DNA of 64,000 bases from Massilia sp. R2A-15 (GTDB lineage Bacteria; Pseudomonadota; Gammaproteobacteria; Burkholderiales; Burkholderiaceae_D), in assembly GCF_030704305.1 (NCBI RefSeq), contig NZ_CP131935.1:4464001-4528000 (forward strand), written 5' to 3'. Position 1 is the first letter of the stretch, and every line of letters begins with the position of its first letter. The notes beneath the pieces were generated by a model. The model was given only the letters and a program-made list of their open reading frames with translations. It was not told the origin of the DNA and did not search any database. Position numbers and translations under genes: made by a program. Below, piece by piece: positions 7,398-18,216 of this stretch.

Positions 7398-7483
7398 TCC
7401 ACTGGCCGGACGTAAAGCCTATCCTTTCGTCCGTAGTCACTTCATAGCTTTTCGATCTGTCGGTCGATCGCCTTCCGAGCTCG

Positions 7484-7861
7484 CTAGTTGCGCTCGCTGT
7501 AGCGATCTGTCAGGTAATCGGTAAGGCCGCGCATCAGTAGCGTCATCTTGTAGAGCTCCTCCATAACGTCGACCACGCAGTCGTAGTAGGCGGACGGACG
7601 CATGCGCCCAGCATCGTCGAATTCCTTGTAGGCCATCGGCACCGAAGACTGGTTCGGGATCGTGAACATGCGCATCCAGCGGCCCAGCAGGCGCAAGGTA
7701 TTCACCACGTTGAAGGACTGCGAGCCGCCGCAGACCTGCATCACCGCCAGTGTGCGTCCCTGGCTCGGCCGGATCGCGCCCATTTCAAGCGGTATCCAGT
7801 CGATCTGGTTCTTCATGACCGCAGTGATCGCACCATGACGCTCCGGGCTGCACCACACCTG
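7484..7861 (-). pseudogene. arsH: 3' fragment of arsH (NADPH-dependent FMN reductase)
   Basis: The reverse strand encodes [20 protein letters not shown] and on to a normal stop, with [20 protein letters not shown] and the [14 protein letters not shown] tail, an unmistakable ArsH C-terminal half (about 125 of about 230-240 residues). Homology stops abruptly at about 7861; the open frame continues upstream only into antisense of the next gene. The flavin-binding N-terminal half is missing and is not found elsewhere in the window. No other ars genes are present. It marks a recombination junction in the island. Confidence 0.85.
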
Positions 7862-7937
7862 TGGCCTCAGCCCGTCCATAACGAATCTTGCGGCCCGTAG
7901 TACGATTTCGCTAAATTTTGTGAACCATGAGAGAACA

Positions 7938-8462
7938 ATGATGAGTAAGAATGCCGAAAAGTGGCGGGTCGTACGTGCCGCGTTTGCCGCTACAAGCGCA
8001 AGCAACGATTGGAAGAGGGAAGTGGGTGAGTCCGCTGCCACCATCTGGCTCGACAAGAATGGTTGGAACTACGTCGCTCTTAACACAAAGATTGATGACA
8101 AGCCGGCTTCACTCGCTGCGTTAGGCGGCAAGCGGCCTGACTTTTGTGCCGAAATCAAGGGTGAGCTCGTATATCTCGATGCGAAGTATCACAAATGCGC
8201 GAACGATGAGTTCTACCTCGAAGAAAAAGAAATTGCTCAGTATGTGAAGTTGCGGGAATGGCTTATCAAAGAGGGAGACTCTGGTGAGAGGGACATTGTA
8301 TTCATGGTCTTCCCGCACAGGCATACCGCTACTCAGCTGGTGTTCGTTCACTTGGACGAGCTAATTCATGGGCAAGCTTTCGTAACCGCTGAGGGAAATT
8401 CTGCAAGAAAAGTGTCATTACTCGACCGCGATAACCTAACCTTCGAGGTATCGCTCATATAG
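7938..8462 (+). CDS. PD-(D/E)XK nuclease-like protein, function unknown
   Basis: 174 residues from ATG 7938 (a second ATG follows at once at 7941; a GTG at 7920 is also possible). An N-terminal helix with WKREVGES is followed by KRPDF (P67-D68) and LDAK (D81-x-K83), then a helix [14 protein letters not shown]: the order of a PD-(D/E)XK restriction-endonuclease-like fold. No DNA-binding or methylase partner is adjacent. GC content is clearly below the core genes. Its start region lies against the broken end of arsH, suggesting arrival by the same recombination. Role in defence is inference from fold and context. Confidence 0.6.
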   Translation: MMSKNAEKWRVVRAAFAATSASNDWKREVGESAATIWLDKNGWNYVALNTKIDDKPASLAALGGKRPDFCAEIKGELVYLDAKYHKCANDEFYLEEKEIAQYVKLREWLIKEGDSGERDIVFMVFPHRHTATQLVFVHLDELIHGQAFVTAEGNSARKVSLLDRDNLTFEVSLI

Positions 8463-8542
8463 CTGTGATCTTTGCCCCTAACGGTGAGAAAAATCTAACT
8501 TTGAAGGGCTATCGTAGCCTCTTGAATCCGGTACCTTCGCCC

Positions 8543-8567
8543 ATATGTTGTGGAATCCACAACATAT
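8543..8567. promoter_or_regulatory. perfect 12-bp palindrome in front of a small orphan gene
   Basis: ATATGTTGTGGA (8543-8554) and its exact reverse complement (8556-8567) around one central A. It ends 3 bp before the GGAGG ribosome-binding site (8571-8575) of the gene starting at 8581. It could be a repressor operator or, in the mRNA, a hairpin controlling access to the start. Confidence 0.75.
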
Positions 8568-8580
8568 AATGGAGGTTAGA

Positions 8581-8925
8581 ATGCCGCTTACTGGGCCATT
8601 TGCTGATGCAGTCTACCTGTCACTCGGCCGTGCGATTCTCCGCAAACAAGAACGTGCGGAGAGGACTATCTCCGATCATGAAGCTTTGGGTCATGCACAA
8701 GTGTTGCAGGGACATTACGGTTTTGTCAAAGACGAGGACAGTGCGAAGTTCGGTCAGAAAGTGCTGCACGCATTCCGCTACGTCGAGCAGGAAAACCTGC
8801 CGCTTTCATCGTTGGCGGCTGCTTCATATGGGAAGGATAAGGTGTTAAACAGGACGCCGCTTCATGACGACGTAATCGATGCCAAGCTGGATGAGGACTT
8901 GGGTGCTGCAGGTTTCAGTACCTGA
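8581..8925 (+). CDS. hypothetical small protein under a palindromic operator
   Basis: 114 residues from ATG 8581, chosen because GGAGG sits 5 nt upstream; an earlier in-frame ATG (8545) lies inside the palindrome. Starts MPLTGPFADAVYLSLGRAIL and continues KQERAERTISDHEALGHAQV; charged, helical, no signal peptide or membrane segment. I do not recognise the family. It is preceded by the PD-(D/E)XK gene (119 bp away) on the same strand and followed by 235 bp without a recognisable gene. Low GC like the rest of the island. Confidence 0.6.
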   Translation: MPLTGPFADAVYLSLGRAILRKQERAERTISDHEALGHAQVLQGHYGFVKDEDSAKFGQKVLHAFRYVEQENLPLSSLAAASYGKDKVLNRTPLHDDVIDAKLDEDLGAAGFST

Positions 8926-9160
8926 CAGGGCTCCGGGCAGCGCTTGGCGTTTATTTAGAACGATAGGATTTTGCATGCACGCTCAAACTCCACAATGGAT
9001 TAGCGCGCGAGGAAGTTCGGCAGGGGCCACTTGCCGAGCTTCGCTTTTAGAGCATCGTGCTCGTAACTCGTGACATACTAGGTGCTGTAGGTCATCAGTA
9101 AAGCCTGTATTAGGATGGACATCATCAGGCTTCCCTCTCGCTTGCCTGTTCACTCAGCGG

Positions 9161-9493
9161 GTGAAGAGAGTGGTGTATGTGGAACCCTATCCCAAGAGCA
9201 AGGCGCTTGAGTTTCATGGTGATGCGATAACCCTCGACGCATCCCTACCGCACAATAAGGTTGTATTTGAGCCATTTGTTGGAGTGGGGCCCCGAAGCTT
9301 TTTCAATTTGTTTTCTACTGGTTTGGGCAGTGGTTACGAGGTCGTTCGCAAAAGCGCCGACGGTAAAATTGTCAAGTGGAATGAACACGGCAGCAAGTTA
9401 AGAATGCAGATGCTACCCACTTCGTATATAGAGCGCGAAACCGATGTTGCTGATGAATTCAACCAAAAATTGGAGAAAATCAATGGAAAGTAA
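9161..9493 (+). pseudogene. C-terminal remnant of a dCTP/dCMP deaminase-like antiphage protein
   Basis: 110 residues with RVVYVEPYPKSKALEFHGDA, then VVFEPFVGVGPRSFFNLFS, the region that follows the zinc motif in deoxycytidylate deaminases and in the deaminase domain of antiphage dCTP deaminases (AvcD/DCD type). The PCxxC zinc motif, the catalytic HAE and the N-terminal NTPase-like part are absent; upstream codons (before 9155) do not match in any frame. The GTG at 9161 is therefore probably not a real start. GGAG for the next small gene lies inside its end. Confidence 0.7.
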
Positions 9494-9653
9494 ATCCGCA
9501 TTTCTCGATCATCTTAATCGTTCGAGCGAAACAGTAAAAGCTTGGCCAAGCTGGAAGCAACGAGTGCCCCAAGGAGCGGCTACATCGAGGGACGCATCCG
9601 CGCAGTCATCAGCAATGACCGGACGACAACATCTTACAAAACCCAATCGATAA
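9483..9653 (+). CDS. small protein overlapping the deaminase remnant
   Basis: 56 residues from ATG 9483, with GGAG at 9472-9475; the start overlaps the end of the deaminase remnant by 11 bp, a coupling expected in an operon. Starts MESKSAFLDHLNRSSETVKA and continues WPSWKQRV. The N-terminal 30 residues look like a conserved short protein of the S-x-x-V-x-x-W-P-x-W-K type; the last 25 residues look like read-through into unrelated sequence. It may be broken. Function unknown. Confidence 0.4.
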   Translation: MESKSAFLDHLNRSSETVKAWPSWKQRVPQGAATSRDASAQSSAMTGRQHLTKPNR

Positions 9654-9694
9654 GAGCTTTCTCAGACCGGTGTGGGGCAGTCCCTCGCCGTGGC

Positions 9695-12082
9695 CTACCG
9701 ATTTGCCGCTTCCGTCGCCTCGGCGATCACGCTTAGCATTCCAGACAGGCTCGCCGGCTTCACCATGAATTCGTCGAAGCCAGCGTCTTTTGCCTTCTGC
9801 CTATCCTCGGGCTGGCCGTAGCCGGTGAGGGCGACCAGCCGGGAATTCCGAGTTGCTGCCATCCCCCGCATTTCGCGCGCGAGCATGTGCCCGTCCATGT
9901 CGGGCAGGCCGATATCGAGGAACAGCACCGTCGGCGACAGGCGCCGTCCCGCTTCCAGCGCCTCCTTGGCCGTGTGCGCCACCGCCACCTTGAAGCCCTC
10001 GGACTCCAGCAGCATCGCTAACGTCTGCGCCGCATCGACATTGTCGTCCACCACCAGCAGCGAGTGATCCTTCGAAGCGCGAACCGCGCCCGGCTCCGCA
10101 ATGTCGGCCGCCGGCGCCAGCAGCGCGCGCGGCAGGGAAACCGTGAACGTGCTGCCCTGCCCCCTGCCGGCGCTCTCGGCCGCCACCGTTCCGCCGTGCA
10201 GCTCGACCAGCCGCTTGACCAGCGACAGGCCAAGACCGAGTCCGCCCTGCGCGCGGTCCGGCAGCCGCTCTCCCTGGGTGAACAATTCGAAGATGTGCGG
10301 CAGCAGCGTGGCGGTAATCCCCGCGCCGCTGTCTTCCACCGTCACGACCAGGCGATCCGCGTTCGCCCCCAGGCGAAGCGCGATGTTTCCGCCATCGGGC
10401 GTGTACTTCGCGGCGTTGTTCAGGATGTTGGCGAAAATCTGGATCAGCCTGGTCTTGTCGCCGTTGACGAAGTAGTCGGCGCCCGGCAGGTCGGCCGAGA
10501 ACACCTGGCGCCTGGTTTCCACCAGCGGACGGGTCTGTTCGATCGCTTCCCGCAGGATGTCGGTGATGCGCAGGTTTTCGTGGCGCAGCGCGATGTGCCC
10601 GCGCGTGACGCGCGATACGTCCACCAGGTCTTCCACCAGCTTGGACATGTGATCGACCTGGCGCGCGATCACCCGGCTGGTTTTCTGCACCAGCGCCTCG
10701 TTGCCGGCAGCGTGCTTGAGCAACTCGGCGCCGGTGGCGATCGGCGCCAGCGGATTGCGCAACTCATGCGCGAGCATGGCCAGGAATTCGTCCTTGCGGC
10801 GGTCGGCCGCGCGCAGCTTGTCTTGCGCCGTATGCAGGGGCGTGACATCGGTGTTGGTGCCGAACCAGCGCACGATGGCGCCGGCCTCGTCGCGCAGCGC
10901 TGCGGCGCGGATGAAGAACGTGTGATACGCGCCGCTCACGCTGCGCAGGCGGCCGGTCGCCTCGTACAGCGCGCCGGTTTCGGCCGAATGGCGCCATTGA
11001 CTGGTCAGCGCCTCGACGTCGTCGGGATGGACGATCGACATCCAGCCGCGCTCCATCATTTCTTCGTGCGAGGTGCCGGCGAATTCCAGCCAGCGGTCGT
11101 TGTACCAGTGGACGATGCCATCGGACTCGGCCATCCACGCCAGCTGCGGGATGGTGTTGGCCAGCTGGCGCAAGCGCTGCTCGCTTTCGCGCACCGCGTT
11201 CTGCGCCCTGACCGCTTCGGTCACGTCGCTGCCTTCGACAAAGATGCCGGTGACCTTGCCGCGATGGTCGAAGGTGGGCTGGTAGATGAAATTGACGAAC
11301 CGCTCTTCCAGTTCATCGTCGCGGCTGCGTTGCAGCATCACCGGCACCTCGCGGCCCAGGAAGGCCTCGCCGCTGGAATACACCTTGTCGAGCAGTTCGT
11401 AGAAGCCCTGGCCTTCCAGCTCCGGGATCGCCTGCCGCACGGTCATTCCGATGACGTCGGTTTTTCCCAGCAGCGCAAGGTAGGCGTCATTGGCCAGCTC
11501 GAAGGTATGCTCGGGGCCGACCAGCGAGGCGATGATGCCGGGCGCCTTCTGGAACAGATGGCGCAGGCGCCGGTTTTCTTCGGCGCGATGGCGCTCGCCC
11601 AGCACCTGGTCGGTCGTCTCCGCCACCGCGCAGAACATGCCGCCGACCGAACCCGTTTGGTCGAGCACCGGCGAATAGGAGAAGGTGAACCACGCCTCCT
11701 CGAACTGGCCGTGGCGGCGGATGGTCAGCGGCAGGTTCTCGAAAAAGCTCGCTTTCCCGGCCATCGCATCGGCGACGATCGGGTAAATATCGCTCCAGAT
11801 CTCATGCCAGATCTCCTCGAAACGTCCGCCGGCAGCGGCCGGATGCTTGGCGCCGAGGATCTCGCCGTAGGCGTCGTTGTAGAGGAACACCAGTTCCGGT
11901 CCCCAGGCGACGAACATCGGAAATTTCGAGCTCAACATGAGCGCCACCACCGTGCACAATGGCTGCGGCCAGCTGGCCGGCTCCCCGAGCGGCGACGCCG
12001 ACCAGTCAAGCGCGCGCAGGATTTCGCCTGCCTGGCCGCCCCCGGACAGACACGGTGACACTTCACATCGTTGAACACTCAT
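9695..12082 (-). CDS. PAS-domain hybrid sensor histidine kinase with receiver domain
   Basis: 795 residues from the ATG at 12082 (GGAA upstream; 17 codons downstream of the longest possible start). No membrane segment, so a cytosolic sensor. Three PAS-like domains (about 50-165, 180-300, 305-430; LIYQPTFDHRGKVTGIFVEG, HWYNDRWLEFAG), then HisKA with phospho-acceptor His in LAMLAHELRNPLAPI, HATPase_c (NILNNAAKYTPDGG N box, VEDSGAGI, GGLGLGLSLVKRLVELHGG) and a C-terminal receiver (VVDDNVDAAQTL, phospho-acceptor Asp in VLFLDIGLPDMDG). No cognate regulator is adjacent; signal unknown. First core-genome gene right of the island. Confidence 0.93.
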   Translation of the reverse strand: MSVQRCEVSPCLSGGGQAGEILRALDWSASPLGEPASWPQPLCTVVALMLSSKFPMFVAWGPELVFLYNDAYGEILGAKHPAAAGGRFEEIWHEIWSDIYPIVADAMAGKASFFENLPLTIRRHGQFEEAWFTFSYSPVLDQTGSVGGMFCAVAETTDQVLGERHRAEENRRLRHLFQKAPGIIASLVGPEHTFELANDAYLALLGKTDVIGMTVRQAIPELEGQGFYELLDKVYSSGEAFLGREVPVMLQRSRDDELEERFVNFIYQPTFDHRGKVTGIFVEGSDVTEAVRAQNAVRESEQRLRQLANTIPQLAWMAESDGIVHWYNDRWLEFAGTSHEEMMERGWMSIVHPDDVEALTSQWRHSAETGALYEATGRLRSVSGAYHTFFIRAAALRDEAGAIVRWFGTNTDVTPLHTAQDKLRAADRRKDEFLAMLAHELRNPLAPIATGAELLKHAAGNEALVQKTSRVIARQVDHMSKLVEDLVDVSRVTRGHIALRHENLRITDILREAIEQTRPLVETRRQVFSADLPGADYFVNGDKTRLIQIFANILNNAAKYTPDGGNIALRLGANADRLVVTVEDSGAGITATLLPHIFELFTQGERLPDRAQGGLGLGLSLVKRLVELHGGTVAAESAGRGQGSTFTVSLPRALLAPAADIAEPGAVRASKDHSLLVVDDNVDAAQTLAMLLESEGFKVAVAHTAKEALEAGRRLSPTVLFLDIGLPDMDGHMLAREMRGMAATRNSRLVALTGYGQPEDRQKAKDAGFDEFMVKPASLSGMLSVIAEATEAANR

Positions 12083-12312
12083 TTCAAATTTCCAAAGTCG
12101 GTAGCATTTCAGGTTCCCACTACTCAATAGCACAACTGCGCGCGCGCATCCGTTCGGTAGATGCCGGATGGGCGCGCGTTCTGCAAAAAATTTGAGGTGC
12201 GGCGATCAACTGACTGTCCCGGACGCGGCGATGGGCCGGTACGGGGCTGTCGTGGCCAGTTGTGCCAGTGTACGGTGTTTCTCGTGTGCCGGGGCGGGGA
12301 GCCGTGGGCGGC

Positions 12313-13134
12313 TCAGACGGTCGCCAGGTAATCCGACAGCACTTTCGGATCCGTAATCATCGGATCGTGGTGGGTATTCAACTCCACCCAGTTCCACCCC
12401 GACTGCGCGCGCAGGTTTTTTTTCACCTCCACCAGCGGCTCGAACGGCGAAGCAACGCAGTCCACATAGGTCAGCGGCCGCCCGTTGCCCAGCGGGTTGG
12501 CCAGCACCAGCTTTTCCTCGTACGTGCCGACCGGATGCGGCGTCAGGCGCGCGCTGACCCAGTCCAACGTGGCCTTGTCCTTGATGCCGTAGGTCGAGGG
12601 CGGCGGCACCGGGATCGCCACGCCTTTGCCAGCGCTGGCCACCTGCTCGAGCCGCTTGCGCGTCACCGCCGCCGGCTGCGCCTCGAACACCGACAGGCCG
12701 CTCGCCAGCACCATCGCATCGACAAACACCATTTGCCTGATCAGCTGCGGAATCCGGTCGGCCACGCCGCTGATCACCACGCCGCCGAAGCCGCTGCCGA
12801 CCAGGATCACGTCGCGGACGTTTTCGAACAGGATGTGGTTGGTGATGCTGGTGATGAAGGTGGTCAGGGAGATGTCCTTCGACAGCAAATGCGACTGCTC
12901 GCCGAGGCCCGGGCAGGTCGGCGTGGTGACGACATGACCCTGCGCGCGCAGCGCCTGCGCCACCTTGTCCCAGCACCAGCCGCCGTACCACGCGCCATGC
13001 ACCAGCACGAAAGTCTTCGGCCGGGCCGGCGCCGTCGAGATGATGGCCGAGGCGCCGGCAGGCGCCATCGCGCCCAGCAGCATGCCGAGCGCGGCGGCGT
13101 GGAAGGAGCGGCGTTGCAGTTTTGGGGAGTCCAT
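12313..13134 (-). CDS. Tat-exported alpha/beta-hydrolase fold protein with altered nucleophile elbow
   Basis: 273 residues. Starts MDSPKLQRRSFHAAALG, a twin-arginine signal (RRSF) with hydrophobic stretch and A-x-A cleavage site near 30. Then FVLVHGAWYGGWCW (oxyanion loop HGAWYGG) and a C-terminal THHDPMITDP that carries the catalytic His of the EstA/pyrethroid-hydrolase-like family. The nucleophile elbow reads ILVGSGFGGVV where relatives have G-H-S-x-G-G: aligned this way, His is Ser and the nucleophile Ser is Gly. Either the Ser is shifted by one or the enzyme is inactive. Monocistronic; 195 bp upstream spacer shared with the divergent VOC gene. Confidence 0.85.
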   Translation of the reverse strand: MDSPKLQRRSFHAAALGMLLGAMAPAGASAIISTAPARPKTFVLVHGAWYGGWCWDKVAQALRAQGHVVTTPTCPGLGEQSHLLSKDISLTTFITSITNHILFENVRDVILVGSGFGGVVISGVADRIPQLIRQMVFVDAMVLASGLSVFEAQPAAVTRKRLEQVASAGKGVAIPVPPPSTYGIKDKATLDWVSARLTPHPVGTYEEKLVLANPLGNGRPLTYVDCVASPFEPLVEVKKNLRAQSGWNWVELNTHHDPMITDPKVLSDYLATV

Positions 13135-13329
13135 GTCGGTTTGCCTCGTCGGTTAGGGGTTTCCATGCGGAAACGACAGTTGCATTGTGGTTAGGATTGG
13201 CGCGGCCGGTTTTGATTTTGCGCAGACAAAAGAGGTGCTTTGCAGACACCTTATCGGCGGCATAACACAGTGCTTGGGTTTGTGTTGATCCGAGGATATG
13301 ATTACGTGTCAACTCAACAAGGAAAATCC

Positions 13330-13728
13330 ATGTCCACAAATGAACAAGTGCGCGTTACCGGCATCGGCGGGATCTTTTTCAAGGCGAAGGATCCCGAAGC
13401 GCTGCGCGAATGGTATCGGCGCCATCTGGGCCTGAAGCTGGAGGAATGGGGCGGCGCCGTGTTTCGGTGGCAGTCGCCCGCCAATCCGGACGGAGCCGGC
13501 ACGACCGTGTGGAGCATTTTCGAACCGGACAGCGATTACTTCAAGAGTCCGTCGCCCTTCATGATCAATTACCGCGTCGCCGATCTGCATGCGTTGCTGG
13601 CCCTGCTGCGCGCGGAGGGCTGCCAGGTCGATGAGAAGACGGACGAATCGGAACTGGGCAAGTTCGGCTGGGTGACCGATCCCGAGGGGACACGCGTGGA
13701 ATTGTGGGAGCCGCCGCCGGGACGTTAG
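13330..13728 (+). CDS. VOC (glyoxalase/bleomycin resistance) family protein
   Basis: 132 residues from ATG 13330 (AAGGA 6-7 nt upstream). One vicinal-oxygen-chelate module pair: GIGGIFFKAKDPEALREWYR, LGLKLEEWGG, then DLHALLALLRAEGCQV and the closing WVTDPEGTRVELWEP with the metal-ligand Glu. Such proteins are small dioxygenases, isomerases or drug-binding proteins; substrate not assignable. Shares a bidirectional terminator with the convergent TonB receptor gene. Confidence 0.88.
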   Translation: MSTNEQVRVTGIGGIFFKAKDPEALREWYRRHLGLKLEEWGGAVFRWQSPANPDGAGTTVWSIFEPDSDYFKSPSPFMINYRVADLHALLALLRAEGCQVDEKTDESELGKFGWVTDPEGTRVELWEPPPGR

Positions 13729-13773
13729 CCCACCTTCGTCTGCCCGCTCAGGCAGCTGCGGCAAACCATGAAA

Positions 13774-13795
13774 AAAGCCACCCGAGGGTGGCTTT
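13774..13795. terminator. bidirectional rho-independent terminator
   Basis: Stem AAAGCCACCC (13774-13783), GA loop, GGGTGGCTTT (13786-13795), flanked by A-run on the left (AAAAAA from 13771) and T-richness on the right. It lies between the convergent VOC gene (stop 13728) and the TonB-dependent receptor (stop 13818). Confidence 0.85.
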
Positions 13796-13817
13796 GCTGT
13801 TTCTCGGGCTGGCCGCG

Positions 13818-16313
<2,496 letters not shown>

Positions 16314-16380
16314 TGGTTATCTTTCCCTTGTTGAAAATGAATGAACGAGCCCTCTATGGACAGCGGGCCTCTTATAGCGA

Positions 16381-16413
16381 AAACACGTTCAATTAATGCT
16401 GTTACACGTGTTT
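16381..16413. promoter_or_regulatory. possible operator upstream of the TonB receptor gene
   Basis: AAACACGT (16381-16388) and its reverse complement ACGTGTTT (16406-16413), 17 bp apart; the second half includes an 8-bp palindrome ACACGTGT (16404-16411). It sits about 70-100 bp upstream of the receptor start in AT-rich DNA where the promoter should be. The binding protein is unknown. Confidence 0.35.
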
Positions 16414-16507
16414 ACTAAAGTCAATTCATGACAACATTTCAGGGGTTCAATAACAAAATTTACAACAGGCCCGTCAGTTCCGCGTAAGCTTGCGCGCCCC
16501 GGCGGCG

Positions 16508-16675
16508 CTACTGGGACAGGTTGACGATGGTGACCCGGCGGTTTTCCGGCGCGATCGGGTTAGCGCGATTCATCGGTTCGCGGTCGCCCTCGAGGTCGTG
16601 GTGGCGGCCGTGTGTGCCGGCTTGCTCCAGGCCCGTCACATGGCCGTCGATCGTGAGGCCGGTGCCGAGGAGGTC
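16508..16675 (-). pseudogene. decayed 3' end of an OmpA-like gene
   Basis: The reverse strand reads DLLGTGLTIDGHVTG and ends MNRANPIAPENRRVTIVNLS before a stop. This recalls the end of an OmpA/Pal peptidoglycan-binding domain (I-x-G-H and A-P-E-N-R-R-V). Upstream (to about 16812) the similarity continues only weakly and in other frames, and no start exists. It fills most of the space between the TonB receptor promoter and the TPR-methyltransferase gene. Confidence 0.45.
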
Positions 16676-16812
16676 GTGCGGCGCGCGGCCGCTTTTTCGC
16701 TGACCAGGTCGAGCTCGAATTCGCTCAGTGGCGACAGTCTTCGCGCGCTCGCATGCGATGCAACAGCGGCTGCTGAACTTCGGCGCCAGCCTTGGTGATG
16801 CGCCTCAAAAAA

Positions 16813-18216
16813 TCATAGTCCCCGATGCGCGGGTGGAACGATCTGTCGCAGAGCCGCCGGCTTGCCGGCGCTTCGCGCGCGCGCCGTGACGACCCAGCCT
16901 GCTACGGGCTTTCCGGACTCCATCCGCAGCTCGCCCGCCTCGAGCGCGGCGACGGCGAAGCCGGCCAGGTGCAGCGCGCGCCGTACGTAGCCGCGCGCAT
17001 GAGAGTAGCGTCCATGCGGCTCGAGCCGGTAACGCGGCCCGTGGTCGGCGCCCGCTTCGAGCGTGAACAGCAGCAAGCCGTGCGGACGCAGCGCATGGCG
17101 CGCGGCGGCGAACACGCCATCGAGCGCGCCGAAATAGCACAGGGTGTCGGCCGAGATGATGACGTCGAATTGCCTGTCGTGACGCGCGAGCCAGGCCTGC
17201 AGTTCGGCCTTCTCAAGCGCATCGTAACTGCCGCGCTGAGCGGCGCGCTCGAGCATGCCTTGCGACAGGTCGACCCCCGTCAGGCGCGCGGCGTACGGCG
17301 CTACCAGCGGGCCGCACCAGCCGGTACCGCAGCCGGCGTCGAGGATATCGAACCGGTGCGCCGGTGCTCCCGCAGCATGCTCGAGTGCGTCCGCTATCAG
17401 TTTGGGGGCGCGGTAGCGAAGCTTGCCGAGCTTGGCGTCGAAGCTAGCGGCGAAGCCGTCGAAGGTACGTTCAACATAGGCGTCCGCCGCGCGCGCCGGA
17501 ACGTCGCGGCGCGAGCAAGCGGCATGCAGGTGGAGCGCGATCGGATCGTCAGGCTCCTCGCGCAGCCAGTCGCGGTACACCTGGATCGCTCGCTCCGGCT
17601 GGCCCAGGGTGGCGTACGCCAGGCCCAATAGTTTTCTCGCTTGCGGATGGTGCGGCATCAGGGTGATCGCCTTGCAGTAACAGGCGACCGCCTGGCTGCC
17701 CTGGCCGAGGGCCGTCAGCAGGTTGCCCAAGTTCGTGTAGGCTTCGACGTGGCTCGGATCGATGGCGATTGCCTGCTCATAAGAACTGCGCGCCTCCTCA
17801 AGATGGCCCAGCGCGCGCAGCACGGCGCCCAGGTTGTTGCAGGCGTCGGCGTGGCGCGCATCGCGCTCGATCGCCTCCCGGTAGGCGGTCGCGGCCTGCT
17901 CCAGCTGGCCCAGTTCGAGCAGCACGTTGCCCAAGTTGTTGTAGCGACCGGCCGGTGCCGCATCGAGCGCGATCGATTGCAGCACCAGTTCCAGGGCCTG
18001 GTCGCTGCGGCCGCGCTGGTGCAGCAGAACGCCGAGGAAGTGCAGCGCATCGGCGTGCGCTGGCTCGGCGTCGAGGATGCGCCGGTACAGCTGCTCGGCC
18101 ACGTCATGCTGGCCCAGCCGATGCAGCTGCAGCGCCACCTGCACCGCGTCGTCGACGCCCATGTCGCTGATCTCGTCGGGATCGTCGCCCTCGCCCGCCG
18201 TGTCGAGTACTCGCAT
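16813..18216 (-). CDS. TPR-repeat protein fused to a SAM-dependent methyltransferase
   Basis: 467 residues. About residues 20-230 are six or so tetratricopeptide repeats (GQHDVAEQLYRRILDAEPAH, PAGRYNNLGNVLLELGQLEQ, HADACNNLGAVLRALGHLEE, HVEAYTNLGNLLTALGQGSQ). Residues about 270-440 are a class I methyltransferase with the SAM-binding motif ILDAGCGTGWCGPLV, the acidic GVDLS and the DVIISADTLCYFG motif IV. Cytosolic. Such TPR-methyltransferase fusions are common in Burkholderiales; substrate unknown. Monocistronic. Confidence 0.9.
   Translation of the reverse strand: MRVLDTAGEGDDPDEISDMGVDDAVQVALQLHRLGQHDVAEQLYRRILDAEPAHADALHFLGVLLHQRGRSDQALELVLQSIALDAAPAGRYNNLGNVLLELGQLEQAATAYREAIERDARHADACNNLGAVLRALGHLEEARSSYEQAIAIDPSHVEAYTNLGNLLTALGQGSQAVACYCKAITLMPHHPQARKLLGLAYATLGQPERAIQVYRDWLREEPDDPIALHLHAACSRRDVPARAADAYVERTFDGFAASFDAKLGKLRYRAPKLIADALEHAAGAPAHRFDILDAGCGTGWCGPLVAPYAARLTGVDLSQGMLERAAQRGSYDALEKAELQAWLARHDRQFDVIISADTLCYFGALDGVFAAARHALRPHGLLLFTLEAGADHGPRYRLEPHGRYSHARGYVRRALHLAGFAVAALEAGELRMESGKPVAGWVVTARARSAGKPAALRQIVPPAHRGL

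Noticed and set aside
8926..9140. N-terminal part of the deaminase upstream of its remnant
   Set aside because: No frame carries PCxxC, HAE or P-loop motifs, so the missing part is absent, not frameshifted.
2343..9690. Search for tnsA-E, integrase, transposase or IS genes in the island
   Set aside because: No reading frame resembles a transposase or recombinase. The mobile-element call rests only on the end sequence and attTn7 position.
10064..12058. Long open frame (664 codons) antisense to the histidine kinase
   Set aside because: Arg/Ala/Gly-rich low-complexity product typical of the shadow frame of a GC-rich gene; no family resemblance and no start signal. The same applies to the long antisense frames over 13704-16334, 32358-34637 and 38351-40867.
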